Shown here: positions 21,921-33,071 of the stretch, one piece after another
Layout: the number at the start of each line of letters is the position of its first letter
Position numbering within the stretch: position 1 is the first letter of the stretch
Assembly: GCA_900291925.1 (NCBI GenBank)
Contig: UWYS01000001.1
Coordinates: forward strand, 558,001-622,000
Direction of reading: 5' to 3'
Origin: Thecaphora thlaspeos
Lineage: Eukaryota > Basidiomycota > Ustilaginomycetes > Urocystidales > Glomosporiaceae
Length of the DNA stretch: 64,000 bases
Position numbers and translations under genes: made by a program
The notes under the pieces: generated by a model
The model's database searches: none
What the model was told of the DNA's origin: nothing
The model's input: the letters and a program-made list of their open reading frames with translations, nothing else

Positions 21921-22699
21921 ATTTGTCGAGGGGTCGAGATGGGTCGAGATAGTTGGGGGTAAGGACTGTGCATAAACGTGAGAGGAGGGGTGGTCCGAGA
22001 AGGTGAGGATCAAGGAGGGGTTGAACGGGAAGGAGTGAGTGCATATATGCGTTGAGCTCGCCATCACCCACGAATCGACTTAGACACACCTAGCTATCCC
22101 CATCCGGCTTTGAGCAACGGAGCAAGGTCTCGCTGGTGTGCGGCTGGCCCGCGCGGAAGACGCCCCGAGGGAGCTCTTGGAGGCTGTCGCTATCCGTCAC
22201 CAGCTCGGTCATCCGGAAGAGAGTGCGAGGACTACTGGAGCCCCCACCGGTGACGGATCAGCGGGACTCGGTACCATAACTCAGAAGCCTGAAGTTGCAC
22301 CGCGATTAGACACTGATCGCGCGGTGAGCAACCTCCAAGGGGCGCAAGGCTTGAGCCAACACACTCGGGGCGCAAGGCTGCGCCACCGCACCACAGCTGG
22401 TTGCCCCGTCACTCCGCTCCCGATCTGATGGTGTGGCATTCAGTTCAGCGCGGCGCTCGTCTTCATTCCGTCGTCAACGTCGCCGTCGAGCGCCGACCGG
22501 CACCGAAGTCAGGCAAGCTCCTGCAATCGGATCCGAATTTGTTTGCCAAAAATAGAAAAGAAAAGAAGATGAGGTCATCCGCCGCGGCACGGCTGGCACC
22601 GAGGTCTTGGCAAGCGGTGACTTTTTAGCGAGCGACGCCGTCTGGATCGTCGGTCATGGCCCTGACCACCGCATCGACCATCGCAAGTCTGTCTAGCTA

Positions 22700-22733
<34 letters not shown>

Positions 22734-23521
22734 TGCCGTATTGATGTCCGTTGGGAAAACAAGGCCGAGGTCGAAAGGATGGCGAGGCGTTGAGCGGACG
22801 GCGGGGCGCAGCCGACGGGTTGCCGTGGACCGCCCTTATCGCTGGCTGTTGGTGGGAAAGGGCTGAAAGCAGGGTCCCTAGATAGCCTGCCTGCCTGCCG
22901 GTCTTTTTCCCACACGTTGGCTGCAGGGCGGTGCTCGCGTTTTTCGACTGGCCACGCCTAGCCCGGCAGACAAAGGCGTGGCTTGGCGTTGCGTTGGCTC
23001 GCCGGTCCCCCCGCCAGAAGGGCAGAGCCACACCAGCACAGCCTGACGGAGCGAGCCGGCCGACCGACGTGGAGTGCGCGGGTGCGTGCACGGCTGTGCC
23101 GACCCATTACCCAACTGCCCGCTCGCTTGCTCTCGCCAGGTGGCCTTCGATCGGTGTGCGCGTCCAACGGCCCAGCTCAGCCGACCTCGCGCCTCTGTCC
23201 CCGCCCCACCCATCCCCCATCCTAAGGGAAAGGGCAGACGACGAGCGTGAGAGGGGAGGGCAAGAGGACGGCGAGAGCTGGTGTGGCTGCTTTCCCGTGA
23301 CGGCCACTTGATATATAGGCTTGCGCACCGACTCCTCCTTCATCCTACTCGACCGCTTCCCTCTCCTTCCCGTCCCACTTTGCAGTTGGCCCTCGCTTCG
23401 TTCTCGCCATCCGTAAGCGCGCCGCATCCCGTCGACGCCCATCCAACCTCTCGACCAGCGAAACCAATCGAGCCCAGGGCCCTTTCGACCCCGTCCTCCC
23501 CCATCGCACTCTATCTAACTG
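21921..23521. other. Divergent intergenic region with CGT microsatellite
   Basis: This 1.6-kb stretch separates two divergent genes and should hold both promoters. It contains a (CGT)n tract at about 22700-22733. The right 200 bases are the C/T-rich leader of the ATPase gene. No tRNA or protein gene was recognised; small ORFs here are low-complexity. Confidence 0.5.
22700..22733 (+). repeat. (CGT)n trinucleotide microsatellite
   Basis: About eleven tandem CGT/TCG units lie in a non-coding stretch. Confidence 0.85.
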
Positions 23522-26500
23522 ATGGTCCAAGCCGATGGCTCCAGCGGTGCTTCTGGACAAGCCTCTACACAGCCCGGAGTTCCCGAAGAGGCCGACGAAC
23601 CCCCTAGTTGTAGTGGCTACTTCCCCTACTCTCACCCACACCATCACCAACAGGCTCAGCCTCAGGCCCGGCAGCAGCGTTCAAACACGCTCGACACGTC
23701 TGCTGGAACTCCGTCGCTCGCGACTAGCGGCAGCGTCGCCTCGCTCTCCTCCTCCCTCGTCGAGCGCAATGCCCCTTTCCTCGATGCCACCGCTTCCATC
23801 GCCGCGGGATCTCCTGGCGACGGAGGCTACCTCAAGAAGGGCGCTCTTGACATCACCCACGCCAGTGTCATCGCGCGCCTCCCGACTCACGCCGGCCATG
23901 CCGACCCGCTCAAGCATCGTTCGAAGGATGTTGTTGTCAGCGTCGTCAGTCACCATCGCGACAGCGACGGCACCGGCGATGATGCTCGCGATGGCCAGCG
24001 ACGCGCCGCCGGCACCCGCCCGACTGATCTGCATCAACCGCATACACTAAAGCCCGACAACGTTGTCGCAGGTTTTTCAAGCAACATCACCACCGGCCTC
24101 TCCGAGTCCGAGGCCGCCGCCCGGCTCGAGGCTTATGGCCCGAACCAGCTAAACGAACGCTCCGGCACCAGCGCCTGGACCATCTTCCTCCGCCAGGTCG
24201 CCAACGCCCTGACCATCGTCCTCGTCGGCGCCATGGTGCTCTCGTTCGCCGTCAAGGACTGGGTCGAGGGCGGCGTCGTGACGGCCGTCATCGTCACAAA
24301 CGTCCTCATTGGCTTCGTCCAGGAGTACAAGGCCGAGCGAACCATGGCCTCACTCCGGGCGCTCTCTTCGCCCACTGCTAACGTCGTCCGCTCGTCTGCC
24401 GCCCAGGTGCTGCCCTCGACCGCCCTGGTGCCTGGCGACGTCGTCCACTTCCGTGCCGGAGACCTGCTGCCCGCCGACGTTCGATTGATTACCATCTCGA
24501 ACCTCGAGGTCGACGAGGCGCCGCTCACCGGCGAGTCGGTCCCCGTTATCAAGACGACCGAGGCGCTCGCCGCCCCCGACCTCGGCTACGCCAGCACCAC
24601 CGTCACAAAGGGCCGAGGCGTCGGCGTCGTCGTCGCCACCGGCATGGACACGCAGATTGGACAGATCGCCGAGGCCCTCGCCCGCAGCGACGCCAAGGGC
24701 GGCTACGGTGGGCTCTCTTGGTACAAGCGCGCCTGGGAGGCCACCGCCAAGTTCCTCGGCCTCCGCGAAGGCACGCCCCTCCAGATCAAGCTCAACAAGT
24801 TTGCCTATCTCCTCCTCTTCCTCGCTGTCGTCTGCGCCACCATCGTGTTTGGCGTCGCCGAATTCGACATCGACGACTCGGTGATCCTGTACGCGATCGC
24901 GCTCGGCATTGGCGTCATCCCGGAGTCGCTCGTCGCCGTCCTCACCATCACCTTTAGCGTCGGCGCTAAGCGAATGGCCGAGGCCAATGTCGTAGTCCGT
25001 CGGCTCGATGCGCTCGAGGCGCTCGGCGGCGTCACCGATGTCTGCAGCGACAAGACCGGTACGCTGACGCAGGGCAAGATGGTCGTCCGCAAGTGCTGGA
25101 TCTACGCCACCGGCCAGAGCCAGACATACGGCGTCGAGCAGGCGGGCGCCACCGCCTTCAAGTCGGCCGGCCGCGTCTTTGCCAACGATGGCACGGCGGA
25201 GAAGGACTTTTACGAAAACGGCAACCTGTCCGCGTACGTAGAGAGTATCGCCCACGCTGCCTCGCTCTGCAACATTGCCGAGCTTGAGCAGGCTGCCGAC
25301 GGTACCTGGGGCGCGCGAGGCGACCCCACCGAGATTGCCCTCCAGGTCTTTGCCACCAAGCTCGGGCTTGGCCGCAACTCGCTGACTACCGGCGACGCGG
25401 CACGCTACGCCTACGATGACGAGTTCCCCTTTGACAGCACGGTCAAGCGCATGACGAGCGTATACCGGGTCCGTGACAGCGGCCGTGAGGGCGACCGCGA
25501 GTTGTTCATGAAGGGCGCTGTTGAACGTGTCCTCGAATGCTGCACCAGCATCAAGGCTTTACCGTCGTCGTCGGACGAGGACGCTCCCGACGCCGGCCTC
25601 GACGACGAAACTCGCAAGTCGATCGTCGACCACATGGAGAGGCTCGCCTCGGAAGGTCTCCGCGTGCTGGCTTTCGCCGAGCGCCGCCTGGACGCGGTAC
25701 AGTTTAAGGCCGAGAAATCATCCGCCGACGCCTCGCCCAAGAGCAGCAACTCGAGCACCGACTCGATCGCCGTCGACACGGTCGACGAGGCGCAGCGCGG
25801 CGACGGTCTCTGTCGACAGGTGGCCGAGCGCGACTTCACCTTCATTGGCTTGCTCGGTCTCTACGATCCCCCGCGCACCGAGACGCGTGCTTCGGTCGAA
25901 GCTTGCCAGCGCGCCGGCATCGTTGTCCACATGCTGACCGGCGACCATCCCGCAACGGCCCGTGCCATCGCCCGTGAGGTTGCCATCCTCAACGGCACTG
26001 AAGGCAAGGACGCAATCATGACGGCGGCCCGCTTCGACGCGCTTTCAAACGACGAGATCGACGCGCTCGAGGATCTTCCGCTCGTCGTCGCGCGTTGCTC
26101 GCCGCAGACCAAGGTGAAGATGATCCTCGCCGGCAAGCGGCGCGGCCGCTATCTCGCCATGACGGGCGACGGCATCAATGATGCCCCCTCGCTCAAGCAG
26201 GCGCCCGTTGGCATCAGCATGGGCACCGGCACCGACGTGGCCAAGGACAGCTCAGACCTCATCCTGACCGACGACAAGTTCGACTCCATCGTCAAGGGCA
26301 TCCGCGAGGGGCGCGCCATCTTTGACAACATTCAGCGCTTCCTCATCGGCCTGATGGTCGCCAACGTCGCCGAAGTGCTCCTCCTCCTTTGTGGTCTCGC
26401 CGTCCGCGACGACGCCGGCGAGTCCGTCTTTCCGCTTACGCCCGTCGGCATTCTGTGGATCAACATGGTGACCGCCTCGTTGCCCGCCGTTGGTCTGGGG

Positions 26501-27270
26501 CTCGAGGAGGCCGAGGACGACATCATGGACCGCCCGCCGCACGACCTCAAGGCCGGCGTGCTGAGCCGCTCCGTCATTGTCGACACGCTCGTCTACGGCA
26601 TCACAATGGGCTGGACGTGCCTTGCGGCCTTCCTCCTGATGGTTTACGGAGTCGGCAATGGCCAGATTGCGCTCGACTGCAATCACTCCTCGGACGCGTC
26701 TTGCGAGCCCATCTTTCAAGCGCGCTCGGCCGTCTTCACGACGCTGACGCTGCAGCTGCTCCTGGTCTGCTGGGAGCTGATCAGCATGGAGCGCTCGTTC
26801 TTTAGCATGTCCCCGGCCAAGCACCTGTGGCGGAACCCGATGCTCCTCTTCAGCGTCGTCTTTGGTATGCTGACAATCCCACTGGTGAGTGCCATGCCCA
26901 TATGCTGTCGCGGCAAGATCACCGTACGAGTCGCCGACGCTGACCTTTTCCCTCTTCCTCGACTTCTCTCCCACCTCCGCCGACGCAGTGCCTGTACGTG
27001 CCCCGCTTCAACACCAACGTCTTCCGTCACGCGGCGATGGACGGTCCAGGCTGGGGCGCCGCGCTCGCCATGACGACTATCTTCCTGCTTACGGTCGAGG
27101 TGTGGAAGGCGTTTGCGCGTCGCGGCAGGTGGCCCTGGCTCGCGCGCATTTCCGGCGGACACCGTGGCCTCGCCCGACGACAGGCCCTCAAGGCTAAGGC
27201 TGCCGCTGTCGCCACTGTCAGCACCCCCGGCGATGGGTCGAGTCAGCAGGAGGCCGCCATCAAGGTCTAA
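23522..27270 (+). CDS. Type IID P-type cation ATPase (ENA/ACU family)
   Basis: Two exons (23522-26884, 26989-27270) give 1214 aa. This membrane pump moves Na+ or K+ using ATP. The phosphorylation site is DKTGTLTQGK (Asp510); TGESVP is the actuator loop, KGAVERVLECC the nucleotide-binding domain and TGDGINDAPSLKQAPVGISM the hinge near residue 880. VVVRRLDALEALGGVTDVCS just before the phosphorylation site is typical of ENA (type IID) pumps. TM4 reads GIGVIPESLVAVLTITF, with a glutamate after IP; in my memory of the family, efflux ENA pumps tend to have IPSSL here, so an ACU-type uptake pump is worth considering. The first 180 residues are Ser/His-rich and disordered. The intron has a GTGAGT donor and GACGCAG acceptor and joins at LTIPL-CLYVPRF. 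Confidence 0.9.
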
Positions 27271-29869
27271 GCATATGCCGCGTCCCCACTTGATCAAATG
27301 GCAGGCCGTCTTTGGCGGCAATAGTCTACAATGCCATGGGACGTGTTCTCAGAACGCCCCTCGCCCCCACCCATCAATGTTCGCGCCATGTTCAACCATG
27401 TACCTAGTCAAAGACCATCGATTGTCTCGCAGTAGTCGTTATCAAAGCGAGACGAGGCGAAAGATGGAGAAAAAGAAATACCGCCGTTCATCATCGTCAT
27501 TGCAATACCGCTCTTGTGTTTGAGATGCGCTCGACGTTGTTTGCTGAGCATTGTAAGCGGCACGCTGCGACCTTGGCACGCAAAGGGGGATGTCGATCTG
27601 TTTGTACCGAGACGGAAGGAGTAAGTGACTAGGTACTGTACAGCAGGGAGCCAAGCTTGACGTGAGGAGCGGGTACAAGGCAGGGTGGGAGGGGGAAGGA
27701 GGGGAAAAGGGGGATGAGGTCAGGTCGGATGGAAGGTCGAGAAATGTCAGCGACAGCCAAGGCACTCTGGCGGACTCTGGCGTTGTAGCGCGTCTCCTTG
27801 CAACGACAACGCGACGCTCCGCGGTACGGTGCGCGGATGAGCATCTGCGGTGCTGTCGAGCAGAGCCCTGTCGAGATGGCCACCGTCGCTACAGAGCGCA
27901 TCTTTTTCTTGCCTATTCCAGCGAGCCGGTTGCTTCGATGAGGCTGTGCGGCTGTGCCCGACTTGACCGGACGAATCGCTCTGCACCACCATGGCTGGCA
28001 CAGCCTTGAACCACACGTACAGCACAACTACTCTGACAACGAGTCGTCATCAGCAGCAGCAACAACAATTTGCGGACGCCGACGAGAGGTCAAAGGGTTT
28101 TGACGTGCTTTCGTCCACCCAGAGGCAGAACGATGAAGCGCCAGGATCCAGACCCTCCCTCCTGGTCCTGCGGCCCTTTCTCCCACCTCTCCGAGGAGAG
28201 GCGCAACGGTCGTGGCGGCTTTCATGCAGCTGCGAGCTGATATGACCGACAAGCGAAGCAGCACGTAGTTATGTATGCAGAGTGAGGAATAAGATCGACA
28301 TGTCGCTGCATCCCTAAGCTCTCGGGTCCTCGTCAGCTTGCGGTCCTGTCCCCGACTCGGCCTCGTCGTTGTCGTCGTTGTCGTCGCCGTTTTCAGCGTC
28401 TTGACAGCCTCTCGGACCGAACGTCAATCGAATTTCGAGCCTCTACCCTCGTTGAAGTCACACAGGCACAGCCTTGACCGATTGGCAAATGAACGGCCTC
28501 AGAGGTCATGCTCTGCGCAACGGCAGCACCATCAAGCGCCCAACATCTGGGCTTCGCGACGGGGCCGATCTTGTGCTTAGCCCCTTGCACATCATCCGGC
28601 ATCCCCTTTGGCAGTCGCTGCAACGCAATGCAACTTCAATCGAGGGCCTTGCCTGACCGGTGACGACTTGTTTGATGTTAGCCCCCCCCCCCTCTCCCCG
28701 TCCTGCACATCAGGCGGGCAATTCCAGTGTCTCTGGGCAACCGAGCACCTCCCGCATCGCTTGTCGACCGTTCCTTATGACGAGCTGTCCCACCGAAATG
28801 ATGCGATTCACGAAGGAGTACCTTGCAACAAGGGACGACGGAAGGGGGTTCATCATCTCTCGTCGATCCATAAGCCGCGGTCGCTGCGCTGCGGGACAGC
28901 AGGTCAAGAGGCTCGCTCGCCCGTGCCATCCGCCCATCGTCTCATCATCACCTTCCCCTTTTTTTCCCCTTTTGCTAGCATGAGAAACTTCAAGCTCAGA
29001 TCAGGTCGAAGGAACACAGCCAGGGGGTTGGAAAAGAGGAGGTGAAGCGGAGGACAAAGCATGCTCGCAGTCACAACTACGACGTAGACCAGGGTCAAAG
29101 CTCGTCGGCCACGTCGAAGGCAATTCTGGCCGACCGAGCGCCTTGTCCGAGGCAGTCAGAGCAATCTCTTCCGGCCTTGGCAGGCATTTGGCTTGAGCGG
29201 TGCCAGGGAGGAGCTACAGTTAGTAGGCTCGCCCGCTTTGCCAGCTTCCTGACGTCCAGGCCTGTGGAGCGAATGCCAATGCCCGGGCGCTGCAGCGTAC
29301 ATCAGAGTGCTTTGCGACATGCGAGAGCACACTGTGCCTCTGCAAGATCCATCACCGACGCATTGGTTCCCTTCCCTCCTCCGCTCCCCGTGTCCCCTCT
29401 TTGTTAGAGAGGAGGAGCGTCATGGTCGCTCGCTTCGGCCGCCTCTAGACCGCTCGTCGGTTCCTCTCGCGACGTTCTCGCAGCCCCCTCGCCCGGCTTG
29501 CTCTCACGAGCCTGCAGCAGCAGCAGCAGCCAAGAGGTTGGGTCACCGGCAGGCACGTCGCTGCCTACAGCATCGACGGGTCGACGAGGAGCGACAGGCG
29601 CCTGGCCCGCCAAGCAGCAGGAAGGGATCTTGACTGCCCCAGGACAGCGACAATCTAGTAAAGCGGCAGGAGGATCTCCTGCTTCGCCCAACGTCCTCCC
29701 TGCTTTGAGCGTTCAAGCTATAAGTAACCCTGCTTCCCCCGACGGTCCTCCCCCCTGCTGGCCCAGATTCCACTCTCCTCAACCGTCCTCGTCTTTGTCT
29801 CTCTCCCGCCGCACACAGCGCCACCTTTCCATCCCTCGTCCATCCAGCTCCCCCATCGCGCCTACGACG
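27271..29869. other. 2.6-kb stretch without a supported gene
   Basis: This is the longest gene-free interval. The left end is the ATPase 3' region and the last 150 bases are pyrimidine-rich leader of the fasciclin gene. ORFs of 60-145 codons exist on both strands but have unbiased codons and no recognisable domain. A CAG-rich patch lies at about 28045-28070 and a C10 run at about 28681-28692. I could not identify a tRNA, transposon remnant or pseudogene. Confidence 0.45.
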
Positions 29870-31288
29870 ATGCGATACGCCACCCTTTCCGCGGCCATCC
29901 TGGCCACCAGCTCTTCGGTCCTCGCCAGCCCCTTTTTCCAGGAGCTGGCGCTCCGCCAGAACGGCGGTGATGCCAACGGTCTGCTCGAGAGCTTGCGCAA
30001 CAGCAACTTCACCCGGCTCGCCGACGTCCTGGCCAACAACACGGCGGTGACGGATGCCATCTTCGCCGACGGTTCGGCCAAGTACTTCCTCGCGCCCAAC
30101 GACGAGGCCGTGGCGGCGCTGCCGACGTGAGTGACGTCCAACAGCTCGATCCTCGAGGCGACGCTGTTGCAGCACGTCCTGCGCGGTCAGTTCAACGCCG
30201 ACGACTTCAACTCGTTCCCGCTGCACACGCTCAGCCACTCGCTCCTGACGAACCAGGACTTTTCCAGGCTGCCCGGCGGGGCGGGCCAGGCGCTCGCGCT
30301 CGCCAAGGCGTCGTCCGGCTCGATCGTCTCCGAGGCCGTCAACAACGACACGTTCACCGGCGCGTCGTCGACCTACAACAACGTCGTCATCCAGCCCATC
30401 AGCCATGCCGTCACGGTGCCCGGCTCGCTGTTCGAGACGCTCGATTACCTCCGCTACGGCGGCCTCCTCCAGGCCGTCGCCAGCGTCAACAACGGCAGTC
30501 TCGCCCAGCAGCTCGACGGCCTCTCGGGTATCACCGTCTTTGCGCCCTCCAACAAGGCCATCGCCGCCTTCCTCGCCTCCAACCCCAACACCGCCGACCT
30601 GCCTGCCGTCTTGGGACAGCACGTCGTTGCGAACCGCGTCCTCTACTCGCCGCTCCTCATCGACCAGGGTGCTGTGATCACCTCGTCCGGTCAGGACCTT
30701 AAGTTCGACAACGGCGCCGGCACCGTCACCGTCGACGGTCAGACGGCCAAGGTCATTCAGACCGACATCATCTGCTCGACCGGCGTCATTCACCAGATCG
30801 ACGCCGTACTCGCCTCGGCCAAGCTCGACGAGGCGCGCGCCAAGCAGGCCGCCGACTCGGCGCAGGCCTCTGTCAACGCCGACAGCGCCAAGTCGATCTC
30901 CGGCCCCGTCAACGGCGTCAACGCCATCACATCGCAGGGATCCAACGTCCCCGCCGCACAGGACGGTTCCGACGCCAACCGGGCGGCCTCCGAGAACAGC
31001 GACGACTCCGGAACGGGCCAGAGCTCGACTGGCGTCGCTTTCGTTGGAGCTCAGGCGCAAAACCTCGGTGACAATGCTAGCAACTTCACTCTCGGCACGC
31101 CTGGTGCTGTCGCAGCTGGTGCTGCTGGAGGTGCTGCGGCGGGCTCGTCCGGCTCCGACGGCAACGGCAACGGCAACAACGGCTCATCCAACAATGAAAA
31201 CGCCGGCGCCCGTCTCACCATGTCGGCAGCCGGCTTCGGCATTGCAGCCATCGTCGCTTCCATCGTCGCTTCCATCATCACCCTCTAG
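29870..31288 (+). CDS. Fasciclin (FAS1) GPI-type cell-surface protein with in-frame TGA
   Basis: A 19-residue signal peptide (ATLSAAILATSSSVLA) leads into FAS1 domain 1 (SNFTRLADVLANN; KYFLAPNDEAVAALPT; ILEATLLQHVLRGQF) and domain 2 (FETLDYLRYGGLLQAV; ITVFAPSNKAIAAF; VLGQHVVANRVL; GVIHQIDAVL). A Ser/Gly/Asn-rich stalk ends in a hydrophobic tail (FGIAAIVASIVASIITL) expected of a GPI anchor signal. FAS1 proteins mediate adhesion at the wall or membrane. The reading frame is interrupted by TGA at 30128-30130 between conserved blocks of domain 1, yet the same frame stays open for 385 more codons. The TGA lies inside an 18-nt GTGAGT...CAACAG segment (30127-30144) whose removal keeps frame. It is therefore a gene with an extremely short intron, a recoded stop, or a recent nonsense allele. 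Confidence 0.8.
30127..30144 (+). other. 18-nt GT-AG segment containing the TGA: candidate ultra-short intron
   Basis: The segment reads gtgagtgacgtccaacag. It begins with the donor used by most introns in this window and ends with a pyrimidine-poor but valid acceptor. Excision gives ALPT-SILEATLLQHV, a normal FAS1 sequence. It is far shorter than the roughly 60-110 nt introns of neighbouring genes, so splicing is unproven. Confidence 0.4.
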
Positions 31289-32702
31289 AGCGCTCTCGTC
31301 CGAGTCACTCTTCTCATTTTTCGTTCACTTCGATGGCAAGCTTTTCTTGTTGTCGACAGGAAAGCATTATCCTACACACTCTTCTTTACGCCGTCCCGTC
31401 CTATCTTTACGACCGTGGACCGAAAGAAACCCACAGCCACGCCACGCCACGCCACCCCCTTTCTTTCTTGCAGTGTTTTCTTTACCCCCTTTTGCATGCC
31501 GTATATACCTTCTCGTTATTCTCGATTTCGCTGGGTCTTTTAATCGATACCGCTATACCAGATACAAGGAAACGAGACGCTCATGTTTGCTATTTGCATG
31601 CAGTTTTTAGCGGCCGGTGTGAACAGCGTGAGGTGATGCTGAATCGAGGCCACGGTGAGAAACACAAGCTGAAGAAAAAAAAGTAACAAGCGCGTGACGC
31701 ACGAGAAAAGCTACAACGCTCAGGACCCCCACGTGATCCCCCACCTCAGTACTGAGTGAGCAACACCTTGCTTAACTTCGCAGATCGGACAGAATACGGC
31801 GCTTTCAAGATTCTATGACCACAGATAGACATGGTTGTTTCTGTATTGTATATTACCTACGCAACGGTTTGACCGGCATGTCCGCCCCTGCGAGGAGCGA
31901 GTTGTGTTGAAATCCTGCTGCGCAAAAGTGACCCGGATCGACAGTTGGTAGCTAGGTTTGATATTTGCAACACTTCCCCTCATATCTAGCTCTCTAAGTG
32001 GAGCAATCTGTGTGTGTGTGCGTGTCTGCATGCGTGTCTGCCCTGCTGCCTATCGTGGCGTCTTGGGGCTCTCTGGGAGGGGCAAGGTTGGATTCGAACG
32101 TGCGCTCGGACTGGCGCGTTGCAGGGGCCATTTCGACAGCTCCCATCTGCAATTTAGCGCTCATAACCTGTTGAAGTCTGAGAGAACTAGGCGCGTGGAT
32201 AGTGCTACGACTCGGTGTCGTGCGATAGGTTCGCCGTGGATGATGGAATGGAATTGATTGATTGTTTCGGCTCAATGTCCTAAGAAACCGGGCTACGTCG
32301 GGAGAAGTGAAAATTTATTTTACAAAGTTATCGGTCGAAGCTGCGGTAGACCCACCTCGGCACCGGCATGCTTCAACAAGTTGCCGGCAGCACGAGCGAG
32401 GCTTTGTGGGCTGTGTGTGGCTGAGGTGATCGATGTCCATTCGAAAGGGCCGAGGCGCGCGAGCAAGTCTAATTTACAGGTTTCGGCCGGCTGCTGCCAT
32501 GACTCGCCCGGCCACATGTGCTCGAGTCGCCTCGCAGACGCACCGCGGCGACTCTTTGTTTTCGTGACAGTCTCCCTCCCACCACTCGACCCCGCAGAGG
32601 CCCCAGTCTTCCTCCCACCACGACGACGACCGTCTTCACCAAACCATACCGTTACCTACCACATCCTCGTTACCACCACCGCTCTGCCCGCCGCATCGCA
32701 AC

Positions 32703-32759
32703 ATGGCCACGACAACACACCGCCAAGTCACGTCCAGCTCAGTCCGCCGCTCGCCCTGA
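32703..32759 (+). promoter_or_regulatory. uORF 1 (18 codons) upstream of the CorA-like gene
   Basis: An ATG in the C-rich leader opens an 18-residue Thr/Ser/Arg peptide ending in TGA about 310 bases before the main start. If included in the mRNA it would tax translation of the transporter. The transcript start is not known. Confidence 0.35.
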
Positions 32760-32906
32760 ATCACGCCTTCGTCCAGCTTGCCACCAGCACTCGCAAACGT
32801 CAGTTGGTCTGTCCGCCTCGACTGTCCACCCCGTTTCTACGTCCTTCCACCTCGCTTCTCGCCGGGAAGTAGCAAGCAACACACAGTAGGAGACGACCGC
32901 CAGAGA

Positions 32907-33032
32907 ATGGCCACATCTGCAGCTACACCCTCCTCCCTCGTCAGGCCCACCGAAACGTTGGCGATGAGTTCGCCCCCTCCAGACAAGGCCCGACCATTCT
33001 CGCGCTCACGGCCGGGCTACCACCAACCTTGA
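32907..33032 (+). promoter_or_regulatory. uORF 2 (41 codons) upstream of the CorA-like gene
   Basis: An ATG with A at -3 opens a 41-residue Ser/Pro-rich peptide that stops only 39 bases before the transporter ATG at 33072. The short distance would make reinitiation inefficient, so the uORF could set transporter output. A spliced leader could remove it. Confidence 0.4.
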
Positions 33033-33071
33033 TACGCTCTCCGTTACTCCCAAAGCATTCAACACGCTATC

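Larger units (their letters stand above)
31289..33071. promoter_or_regulatory. Intergenic region and uORF-bearing leader of the CorA-like gene
   Basis: The left 1 kb is lower in GC than the rest of the window and shows no gene. From about 32560 the plus strand is C-rich, like other leaders here. Two short ATG-initiated uORFs (32703-32759 and 32907-33032) precede the main ATG. Several further ORFs in this stretch start at non-ATG codons and are not called. Confidence 0.5.

Noticed and set aside
24350..25255. 301-codon ORF antisense to the ATPase
   Set aside because: It lies opposite strongly conserved P-type ATPase motifs and has no recognisable product; long antisense ORFs are expected at this GC content.
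28338..28580. 80-codon ORF starting with a hydrophobic Val run
   Set aside because: The Val run comes from a GTC/GTT trinucleotide repeat, the remainder is unstructured, and there is no leader or homology signal.
29543..31060. 505-codon ORF antisense to the fasciclin gene
   Set aside because: It is the mirror of a GC-rich coding frame, has a Gly/Arg/Val/Asp composition with no domain, and does not open at a plausible ATG. The sense strand shows signal peptide, two FAS1 domains and GPI tail.
32090..32110. GATTCGAAC resembling a tRNA T-loop
   Set aside because: No acceptor, D-arm or anticodon stem can be folded around it, so no tRNA is called. No other tRNA was found in the window.
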